Source: CAZYVA01 sp964650695 (GTDB lineage Bacteria; Bacillota; Clostridia; Lachnospirales; Lachnospiraceae). From it: a stretch of 22,816 nt of DNA. Both the position numbers and the translations under genes were made by a program. Below, piece after piece: positions 13,958 through 20,636 of the stretch (position 1 is the first letter of the stretch; each line of letters opens with the position of its first letter). The stretch lies in NCBI GenBank assembly GCA_964650695.1, contig CAZYVA010000019.1, positions 1 to 22,816 on the forward strand, written 5' to 3'. The notes beneath the pieces are model-generated. The model had not been told where the DNA came from and ran no database searches. It saw only the letters and a list, made by a program, of their open reading frames with translations.

Positions 13958-14650
13958 ATGAAAAGAGGAAAGAAATATTCAGAGGCCGCAAAAGCGATCG
14001 AGAAAGGAAACCTTTATGACGTAGCGGATGCCATTGCGCTGGTGAAGAAGACTGCGGTTGCAAAATTTGACGAGACGATAGAAGCCCATATCCGTACCGG
14101 GTGCGATGGACGCCATGCCGACCAGCAGATCCGGGGCGCTGTTGTGCTGCCCCATGGAACGGGCAAGACGGTCCGCATACTTGTGTTCGCAAAAGACGCA
14201 AAGGCAGCAGAGGCAGAGGCGGCCGGGGCGGATTATGTCGGCGGGATGGAGCTTGTGGAAAAAATCCAGAAAGAGAATTGGTTTGAGTTTGACGTAGTTG
14301 TCGCCACACCGGATATGATGGGTGTGGTAGGGCGTCTGGGCCGCGTGCTTGGCCCAAAGGGGCTTATGCCGAACCCGAAAGCAGGCACCGTCACGATGGA
14401 CGTCACCAAAGCAATCCAGGAGATCAAAGCCGGTAAGATTGAATACAGGCTTGACAAGACCAATATCATCCATGTGCCGCTTGGCAAAGCTTCCTTCACA
14501 GAAGAGAAGCTTACAGACAACTTCCAGACGCTGATCGGCGCCATCACCAAAGCAAGGCCGTCAGCGGTAAAAGGACAGTTCTTACGGAGCGTTACCCTGA
14601 CCTCTACCATGGGGCCGGGCATCAGGGTCAACCCGATGAAGCTTGTTTAA
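13958..14650 (+). CDS. rplA: 50S ribosomal protein L1
   Basis: The 230-residue protein forms the L1 stalk at the ribosomal E site and in many bacteria represses its own mRNA. Typical sequence includes KRGKKYSEAAK at the start, GTGKTVRILVFAK near residue 68, LGPKGLMPNPKAGTVT near 130 and STMGPGIRVN near the end. The ribosome site is AGGAGG. The gene is followed not by rplJ/rplL, which commonly come next, but by a hairpin element, a strong terminator and the convergent ribU. Confidence 0.97.
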   Translation: MKRGKKYSEAAKAIEKGNLYDVADAIALVKKTAVAKFDETIEAHIRTGCDGRHADQQIRGAVVLPHGTGKTVRILVFAKDAKAAEAEAAGADYVGGMELVEKIQKENWFEFDVVVATPDMMGVVGRLGRVLGPKGLMPNPKAGTVTMDVTKAIQEIKAGKIEYRLDKTNIIHVPLGKASFTEEKLTDNFQTLIGAITKARPSAVKGQFLRSVTLTSTMGPGIRVNPMKLV

Positions 14651-14673
14651 TGCAATACCCGCTTGTGCAATAA

Positions 14674-14718
14674 ACCCCATGTCCTGTTGTGGCAACACCA
14701 CGGCATGAAACATGGGGT
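14674..14718 (+). repeat. Dispersed hairpin element, copy 2 (after rplA)
   Basis: ACCCCATGT (14674-14682) pairs over 9 bp with ACATGGGGT (14710-14718); inside is TGTTG-TGG-CAACA (14685-14697), then CGGCATGAAA. It is the partner of the element at 1252-1298. The inner stems differ in sequence but both pair. It sits between the rplA stop and the true terminator. Confidence 0.55.
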
Positions 14719-14722
14719 AACG

Positions 14723-14772
14723 AATCAGCCGGCTCAGGATGCGTGCATCCTGAGCAGAGGGCTGATTTTTTT
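14723..14772 (+). terminator. Two-part terminator of the ribosomal operon
   Basis: A perfect 10-bp inner stem CTCAGGATGC/GCATCCTGAG with a GT loop is extended by an outer AATCAGCC/GGCTGATT helix and ends in seven T. The left portion overlaps the last codons and stop of ribU on the other strand. Confidence 0.85.
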
Positions 14773-15384
14773 ATAAATGAAAAACACGATCAATGATACC
14801 AGGCATCCTTTCAATAAATTAAAAGGAGCAACGGCACATACCACAAAGGAAGTAAGGCTGGTGATACGGCTGTTGACCGCCGTCCCCATTTCTACCAACC
14901 CATCCATTGGCATCCCGAAGGCTTTCGCATAAGTGGGCAGCAAAACAAACGCATTGATGAAACACCCGATAACGGTCATAGATAAAGTACCGGCTGCCAT
15001 GCCGAGGACGGCTCCTTTTTTGGAGTGGTTTTTTTTGTAGATCCATGCTGCGGGCAGCACCAAGGAACATCCAATCAAAAAATTAGCAAATTCTCCAACT
15101 CCTGCGGTCATCGTCCCTTTGATAACCAAATCCAGTAAAATCTTAACCAATTCAATCGCGGCCCCCGCCATAGGCCCCATAGCAAAACAGCCGATCAACA
15201 CCGGGACCTCGCTGAAGTCAATCTCATAAAAAGACGGTGCGAAAGGCAGCGGGATTTCAAACAGCATTAAAACCGCGGCCACAGCCGCCAGCATCCCTAC
15301 TTTTGTAATCATCTGGATTTTCCGCTTTGTTGCGGCGTTTGCGCCGGATGGCGCATGAGCCGTTGTGTTTGTGTCCATATCCAT
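14734..15384 (-). CDS. ribU: Riboflavin ECF transporter S component
   Basis: The 216-residue integral membrane protein is the substrate-binding S component of an ECF vitamin transporter, working with the EcfA/EcfA'/EcfT energising module, which is not in the window. About six hydrophobic helices follow a 25-residue polar N-terminus. The signature EIPLPFAPSFYEIDFSEVPVLIG after the first helix is typical of RibU. An FMN riboswitch just upstream supports riboflavin/FMN as substrate. The ATG at 15384 has AAAGGAGAATGCAAG before it. The last codons (LLRMHAS) are encoded by the stem of the convergent operon's terminator, so the extreme C-terminus is shaped by that structure. Confidence 0.93.
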   Translation of the reverse strand: MDMDTNTTAHAPSGANAATKRKIQMITKVGMLAAVAAVLMLFEIPLPFAPSFYEIDFSEVPVLIGCFAMGPMAGAAIELVKILLDLVIKGTMTAGVGEFANFLIGCSLVLPAAWIYKKNHSKKGAVLGMAAGTLSMTVIGCFINAFVLLPTYAKAFGMPMDGLVEMGTAVNSRITSLTSFVVCAVAPFNLLKGCLVSLIVFFIYKKISPLLRMHAS

Positions 15385-15497
15385 CTTGCATTCTCCTTTT
15401 CTGAATAATTTTTCATAAGGAAGAAAACTTCTGTGAATTCTGCAAAACGTTCATGCAGGCAAGGGAAGATCCAAGCCTTACTGCCCTGTGTGCATAT

Positions 15498-15525
15498 AAA
15501 ACTCCGATGCCAAAAGGCATCGGAG
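15498..15525 (-). terminator. Riboswitch-controlled terminator before ribU
   Basis: On the minus strand CTCCGATGCC and GGCATCGGAG form a perfect 10-bp stem with a TTTT loop, followed by TTTT. It lies about 20 nt after the FMN aptamer and about 115 nt before ribU, so FMN binding would be expected to favour termination. Confidence 0.8.
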
Positions 15526-15546
15526 CCAAAACACCAATTTCACATC

Positions 15547-15667
15547 ATTCTTCTCTCATCCAGACTTTACTGTCGGTTCTGGGATTACGCCAGATCAGCC
15601 GCAATGCATCACACCGCGGGTCGCGGACTGTACCGCCGGTTGGGACTTTCACCCGACCCCGAAGAAT
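15547..15667 (-). promoter_or_regulatory. FMN riboswitch (RFN element)
   Basis: On the minus strand the closing helix ATTCTTC/GAAGAAT (15667-15661 with 15553-15547) encloses the conserved blocks CGGGTGAAAGTCCC, ACCGGCGGT, CTGATCTGG, CCGACAGTAAAGTCTGGATG and GAGAGAAGAA, in the RFN order. It senses FMN and, with the downstream terminator, turns off ribU when FMN is plentiful. Confidence 0.97.
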
Positions 15668-15689
15668 TCTTCTTTTTTTGTACGTCTCT

Positions 15690-15718
15690 ATCCTAGCATA
15701 CGGACGCTGGTTTTGCAA
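15690..15718 (-). promoter_or_regulatory. Promoter of the riboswitch-ribU transcript
   Basis: On the minus strand TTGCAA (15718-15713) and TAGGAT (15695-15690) have 17-nt spacing. Transcription would begin near 15683, shortly before the FMN aptamer. Confidence 0.6.
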
Positions 15719-15770
15719 TCATTATTTTGTTACGGTTCCTGGCCGTAAAAATGAAAAAGCGACCTTACTT

Positions 15771-16505
15771 TTATATGTACCCCCCGTCAAACCCAATAAT
15801 CTGCCCGGTCATGTAACCAGGAGCATTTGCCGTCTGCCAGATCATTTCAGCCGCTTCCTGGGGCGTGGCAAACCTTCCGGCGGGAATTTCGTCTGTCAAG
15901 GCGTTTCGCTCTGGCGCGTCCAAATGGCTGTTCATCGCAGTGTCCACCACGCCAAACGCAATGGCATTGACCTGGACATTGCTGGGGGCAAGTTCCTTCG
16001 CCAACGCTTTCGTCAGCCCGTGGATCCCCGCTTTTGACGCGGAATAAGCGGTTTCACAGGATGCCCCGCAGCTTCCCCACATGGAGGAGACGTTGATGAT
16101 TTTTCCCTGTTTTCTGGAAACCATATCCGGGATGGCGCTGCGGCAGCAGTAAAAAACAGAAGAAAGGTTTGTCCGGATGATCCGGCTCCATTCTTCATCG
16201 GTCATATCCATGAGAAGCCCGATATGGGCGATCCCGGCATTATTGACAAGTACGTCCAGCCCACTGCAGGAGCCGCGGATTTGTGCAAACATTTCCCGGA
16301 CCTGTGATGGGTCCCCAACGTCAGCCTGGACAATTTGGCAGGAACCGCTGGTAGTCCGCTGGATTTCGGACTGGACTTGTTTTAAATCCTCTATGGAGTG
16401 GCGGCAATTCAAAAAAACATGGTACTGGCGCCGCGCAAAGAGCAAAGCCGTGCTTTTCCCGATTCCCCGTGACGCACCGGTAATTAAAACGGTTTTTGTG
16501 TTCAT
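15771..16505 (-). CDS. SDR-family oxidoreductase (FabG/YmfI-like)
   Basis: The 244-residue protein is a classical short-chain dehydrogenase/reductase, an NAD(P)H enzyme. TGASRGIG (residues 9-16) binds the cofactor, NNAG lies near 88-91, and the active-site set is Asn113, Ser141, Tyr154 and Lys158 (YSASK). The end GQIIGFDGGYI is FabG-like. The sequence IINVSSMWGSCGASCE and overall feel recall the YmfI-type reductases linked to elongation factor P modification, but a 3-oxoacyl-ACP reductase role is equally possible; no fatty-acid genes are adjacent. The frame is open to 16541, but the ATG at 16505 starts the Rossmann fold and has AAAGGCGG upstream. It is divergent from the RND gene and separated from ribU by that gene's promoter. 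Confidence 0.88.
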   Translation of the reverse strand: MNTKTVLITGASRGIGKSTALLFARRQYHVFLNCRHSIEDLKQVQSEIQRTTSGSCQIVQADVGDPSQVREMFAQIRGSCSGLDVLVNNAGIAHIGLLMDMTDEEWSRIIRTNLSSVFYCCRSAIPDMVSRKQGKIINVSSMWGSCGASCETAYSASKAGIHGLTKALAKELAPSNVQVNAIAFGVVDTAMNSHLDAPERNALTDEIPAGRFATPQEAAEMIWQTANAPGYMTGQIIGFDGGYI

Positions 16506-16551
16506 GCGTAATGCCCGCCTTTCTTTTTTCAGCCACCGCATCTATTTTTGC

Positions 16552-16620
16552 GGCAGTTCATAAATTTTCTGTTAAGTCTGTTACCATTTTATGGCAGTTC
16601 CTAAACTTTTCGTTAAGTCT
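16552..16620. repeat. Two direct repeats of 28 bp, spaced 41 bp
   Basis: The units 16552-16579 and 16593-16620 agree at 24 of 28 positions, both beginning GGCAGTTC and ending GTTAAGTCT. They lie between the SDR start codon and the divergent promoters, that is, inside the predicted SDR 5' leader. Equal spacing of about four helical turns suggests paired protein-binding sites. Confidence 0.7.
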
Positions 16621-16626
16621 TATTTC

Positions 16627-16655
16627 ATTATATGCGCTAATACTTGACATTTAAA
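16627..16655 (-). promoter_or_regulatory. Candidate promoter of the SDR gene
   Basis: On the minus strand TTTAAA (16655-16650) and a perfect TATAAT (16632-16627) have 17-nt spacing. The transcript would run through both direct repeats before the SDR start. Confidence 0.5.
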
Positions 16656-16672
16656 GACCTTAGTGCTAATTT
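16644..16672 (+). promoter_or_regulatory. Promoter of the RND exporter operon
   Basis: A perfect TTGACA (16644-16649) and TAATTT (16667-16672) with 17-nt spacing and a TGC extension. The TTAGTGCTAA palindrome overlaps the -10, and GCGCTAAT before the -35 resembles GTGCTAAT at the -10. It overlaps the minus-strand promoter, so the two may compete. Confidence 0.65.
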
Positions 16673-16690
16673 TTAGTTACTTAACCCTAA

Positions 16691-16728
16691 CCCGGACTGG
16701 AACCGTGGGAAGAGCCCCTGCTTCCGGG
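16691..16728 (+). promoter_or_regulatory. Hairpin in the RND leader
   Basis: CCCGGA (16691-16696) pairs with TCCGGG (16723-16728), with an inner GGG-AAGAG-CCC hairpin. It lies in the roughly 125-nt leader. An A-rich rather than T-rich stretch follows, so it is not a clear terminator. Confidence 0.35.
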
Positions 16729-16802
16729 AATGTGAAAAAATTTTACCTGCTGCTATCCGGCAAAAATGGACAGCAAAATGAAAGCAGAAAAGGGGACGTG
16801 GA

Positions 16803-19800
16803 ATGATTTCTAAATTCAGTGTAAAAAAACCATATACCGTCGTGGTAGGCGTGGTGCTTGTTTTGATCCTGGGCGTGGTATCGTTCACGAAGATGACGGT
16901 AGACCTGCTGCCCAGCATGAATCTGCCTTATGCGATTGTGCTGACGACTTATCCCGGCGCGAGCCCAGAGACGGTGGAGGAGACCGTGACGAAGCCGGTG
17001 GAGCAGACGATGGCGACGGTCAGCAACATCAGCAATATCACATCGATCTCCAGTGAAAATGCTTCCACGGTGATCCTGGAATTTGAGCAGACCGCCAATA
17101 TGGATTCCGTGACGATAGAGATGCGTGAAAACATCGACCAGATCAGCGGCTACTGGCCGGACGAAGTGCAGAACCCTATCATTATGAAGCTAAACCCGGA
17201 TATGATGCCTGTGCTTGTTGCCGCCGTGAGCGCGGACAGCGAAGACGCGGCCGAGGTCAGCAAGTTTGTTGAAGATGAGGTTGTCCCGGAGATCGAAAGC
17301 GTGGAAGGGGTCGCCTCGGTAACGACTACGGGCAGTATTGAAGAAACGGTTGAGATTACGCTGAATGACGACGAGATAGATGCGGTCGGAGATGATATTA
17401 AGGAAGAAATGCTTTCACAGCTCCAGGATGCGAAGGATGCGCTGAAAAAAGCGAAAAAACAGGTGGAAAGCGGAAAGACCGCGCTGAAATCAAGCAAGAA
17501 AAAAGCATCGGACGGGCTGGGAAAGGCAGAAGAACAGGTGTCCGTCAAGGCGGAGGAATTGAAGCAGGCACAGCTTGAAATCGCGGAAAAAGAGGCGGAG
17601 CTGAACGTGTCGGAAACCCAGCTCAACCAGAATCTTCTGACAGTCCAGGCAGGGAAAGAGCAGGCGCAGGCGGCGGTTTCGGCATTGGAAGGACAGCAGG
17701 CGGCTATCGAACAGGCGAAAACAGCGATTGAGCAGTTGGAGGGGCTGAAAAACAGCGGATCCGGACTTAGTGATGATCAAGAAAAAGAACTGCAAGAATT
17801 AAAAGACCAAGTGGAGCAGTATGAGACTGGCCTGACGCAGGCGAAAGCCCAGCTCGCCGAGCTTGAAGCCTCCGAGCAGCAGCTTCTGCAGGCGCAGCAG
17901 CAGCTTACCGCAGGCAAAGACCAGGTCAGCGAATTGAAAGAGAAGCTCAACGACGGCGCGTTGTCGTTGGCGGAGGCAAGGGGGAAATTGGCGTCCTCCC
18001 AGTTGGAAGCGGCTGTCGGGATCGGGGAAGGCACCGCCCAGCTTGCCGTAGGTGAATCGGCAATCGAAACACAGGAGAACCAGCTTGAATCTTCCGAGGA
18101 AGAGGCAGAAAACAGCATCAATATTGACAGCATCCTTTCTAAAGATACGGTAAAAACAATTCTTGACGCGCAGAATTTCAGTATGCCTGCCGGATATGTG
18201 GAGGAGGATGGCATTGATTACCTTGTCCGTATCGGGGACAAATTTAAAAGCCTGGAGGAATTGAAAAATCTTGTGCTGGTAGACATGGACGGCGTGGATC
18301 CGGTACACTTGTCCGATATCGCGTCCGTGGAGCTGGTCAATAACGCAGATGAAACGTATGCGAAAATCAACGGGGAACCGGGCGTGATGCTGACAGTCCA
18401 GAAGCAGACCGGCTATTCCACTGGGGACGTCAGCGACCGTGTGTTGGAGCGGTTTGAGGAACTGCAGAAGGACGAGGAAAGCATGGAGACGGTGACGCTG
18501 ATGGATCAGGGGATTTACATTGATATGATTGTCGATTCCGTCCTGCACAACCTTGTCTATGGCGCGATCCTGGCTATCCTGATCCTGCTGGTATTCCTGA
18601 AAAGCGCGCGTTCGACCCTGATTATCGCTGTGTCTATCCCGATCAGTATCGTGACCGCGCTTGTGGCGATGTATTTCTGGGGCATTACGCTGAATATCAT
18701 ATCCTTGTCCGGCCTGGCGCTGGGCGTTGGTATGCTGGTGGACAATTCTATTGTGGTTATTGAAAATATTTTCCGTATGCGCAACGAAGAGGGAAAGTCG
18801 ATAAAGGAGGCGGCGGTTGCCGGGGCGAACCAGGTCAGCGGCGCGATCCTGGCGTCCACGCTGACAACGGTGTGCGTGTTTTTGCCCATTGTGTTTACGG
18901 AAGGAATCACCCGCCAGCTTTTTGTAGATATGGGCCTTACGATTGCCTTTTCATTGCTGGCCAGCCTTTTGGTGGCGATGACGGTGGTGCCGATGATGGC
19001 GTCCGGGATCCTGAAAAAAACAACGGCAAAAGAAAGCCGCCTGTTTGCGGCTGTGAAAAACGGATATGGGAGAATACTGGCAGGGGCGCTGAAGGTGAAA
19101 GTTTTGGTGCTCCTTGCAGTTTTGGCGTTGTTTGTCGGCAGCATTTTCCTGGCCGTGTCCAGGGGAACGGAATTCATGCCGGAGATGGAAAGTACGCAGG
19201 TCAGCATGACGTTGGAGATGGAAAAGGGTACGCCGCTGGAGGAGACAGCCGCGCAGGCGGATAAGGTTATGGAGGCGGTCGGACAGATTGAGGATATTGA
19301 GGATATTGGCGCATTGGTTTCCTCTTCGGATTTGATGAGTACCCAAGCGGAAACGAATGAAATTGCTTTTTACGCCATTACCAGCGACACCCCGAAGCTG
19401 AACAATGAACAGTTGAAGAAAAAGATTGAGGAGGTGACGGCAGATATCCCGGGAGAGCTTACGGTCGCCACGTCCAGCATGGATTTGAGCGCGCTGGGAA
19501 GCTCCGGCGTGAATGTGCAGATCCGGGGGAAGGATCTGGATAAGCTGCAGGCGATCGCAGGGGATATTAAGCAAATTGTCGAGGAGACCAAAGGGACGCA
19601 GAATGTTTCCGATGGCACCGAGGATAATACGGAAGAGCTCAGGGTCATTGTAAACAAGGATAAAGCGACCAAAGCGGGACTTACGGTGGCGCAGGTCTAC
19701 CAGGAGCTTTACGGCAAGCTGGGCGAACCGTCTTCCGCCACGACCCTTGGGACGGATACACAGGATTACGATGTCTATGTGAAAGATGGGGCGGATGAAT

Positions 19801-20636
19801 CCGTGACCCGCGAGGATATCCGCAATATGAAGATTACCGTGACGCAGCAGGACGGCAGCACGAAGACCGTGAAATTGTCAAAAATTGCTGATTTTGTGGA
19901 TGCGTCCGGCCTGCAGTCCATCTACCGGGAAAACCAGAACCGGTATATGTCTGTCACGGCGGAAATCGCGGATGGCAGCAATATCGGCCTTGTCAGCAGT
20001 GAGATTTCAAGGAAGCTGGAAAAATACAATGTCCCAGAAGGGTATGAGGTTGAGATGACCGGCGAGGATGAGACGATCAATGAAGCGATGGGGGAACTGT
20101 TTAAGATGTTGGGGCTTGCGGTTGTATTCATGTATCTGATCATGGTCGCGCAGTTCCAGTCCCTGAAATCCCCGTTCATCATCATGTTTACAGTGCCGCT
20201 GGCCTTTACAGGGGGGCTGCTTGGCCTGTGGATGGCGGGGATGCCAGTCAGTGTCATCTCCATGGTCGGGTTTGTCATGCTTTCCGGCATTATCGTCAAT
20301 AACGGTATCGTATTTGTCGATTATACAAATCAGCTCATGGACAGCGGCATGGAGAAACGGGCCGCGCTCATCGAAGCAGGAAAGACAAGGCTTCGCCCGA
20401 TCATCATGACGGCATTGACAACCATTCTTGGGCTTAGTACAATGGCAATAGGGGTCGGTATGGGATCGGATATGGTGCAGCCGATGGCGGTGGTCGTGAT
20501 CGGAGGGCTGATTTATGGTACGGTTTTAACGCTTGTTGTCGTGCCGTGCATTTATGATTTGATGCACCGGAAGAAGAAAAGACGGGTGCGGGTACATGCC
20601 GTTCCCGGCGGAGGAAAAAGGGAGAATGAAGATTAA
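16803..20636 (+). CDS. RND-family efflux permease with a long coiled-coil insert
   Basis: The 1277-residue protein has the AcrB/SwrC-like RND plan: a first helix (about 13-32), an exterior loop, helices 2-6 (from about 580), a second loop and a final helical block. The TM4 region GLALGVGMLVDNSIVVIEN keeps one acidic residue (Asp647) where AcrB has two; the next residue is Asn648. The TM10 region has IIVNNGIVFVDY. Residues about 200-437 are a Lys/Glu/Gln-rich coiled coil absent from AcrB, which makes the protein about 230 residues longer than typical. In a cell with no outer membrane this could stand in for a separate adaptor. The start has AAAGGGGACG upstream. It shares an 11-nt overlap with the next gene. 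The substrate is unknown. Confidence 0.92.
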   Translation: MISKFSVKKPYTVVVGVVLVLILGVVSFTKMTVDLLPSMNLPYAIVLTTYPGASPETVEETVTKPVEQTMATVSNISNITSISSENASTVILEFEQTANMDSVTIEMRENIDQISGYWPDEVQNPIIMKLNPDMMPVLVAAVSADSEDAAEVSKFVEDEVVPEIESVEGVASVTTTGSIEETVEITLNDDEIDAVGDDIKEEMLSQLQDAKDALKKAKKQVESGKTALKSSKKKASDGLGKAEEQVSVKAEELKQAQLEIAEKEAELNVSETQLNQNLLTVQAGKEQAQAAVSALEGQQAAIEQAKTAIEQLEGLKNSGSGLSDDQEKELQELKDQVEQYETGLTQAKAQLAELEASEQQLLQAQQQLTAGKDQVSELKEKLNDGALSLAEARGKLASSQLEAAVGIGEGTAQLAVGESAIETQENQLESSEEEAENSINIDSILSKDTVKTILDAQNFSMPAGYVEEDGIDYLVRIGDKFKSLEELKNLVLVDMDGVDPVHLSDIASVELVNNADETYAKINGEPGVMLTVQKQTGYSTGDVSDRVLERFEELQKDEESMETVTLMDQGIYIDMIVDSVLHNLVYGAILAILILLVFLKSARSTLIIAVSIPISIVTALVAMYFWGITLNIISLSGLALGVGMLVDNSIVVIENIFRMRNEEGKSIKEAAVAGANQVSGAILASTLTTVCVFLPIVFTEGITRQLFVDMGLTIAFSLLASLLVAMTVVPMMASGILKKTTAKESRLFAAVKNGYGRILAGALKVKVLVLLAVLALFVGSIFLAVSRGTEFMPEMESTQVSMTLEMEKGTPLEETAAQADKVMEAVGQIEDIEDIGALVSSSDLMSTQAETNEIAFYAITSDTPKLNNEQLKKKIEEVTADIPGELTVATSSMDLSALGSSGVNVQIRGKDLDKLQAIAGDIKQIVEETKGTQNVSDGTEDNTEELRVIVNKDKATKAGLTVAQVYQELYGKLGEPSSATTLGTDTQDYDVYVKDGADESVTREDIRNMKITVTQQDGSTKTVKLSKIADFVDASGLQSIYRENQNRYMSVTAEIADGSNIGLVSSEISRKLEKYNVPEGYEVEMTGEDETINEAMGELFKMLGLAVVFMYLIMVAQFQSLKSPFIIMFTVPLAFTGGLLGLWMAGMPVSVISMVGFVMLSGIIVNNGIVFVDYTNQLMDSGMEKRAALIEAGKTRLRPIIMTALTTILGLSTMAIGVGMGSDMVQPMAVVVIGGLIYGTVLTLVVVPCIYDLMHRKKKRRVRVHAVPGGGKRENED

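Noticed and set aside
15730..15748. TTACGG/CCGTAA hairpin as terminator of the SDR gene
   Set aside because: The 6-bp stem is followed on the minus strand by CAAAATAATG, not a T tract.
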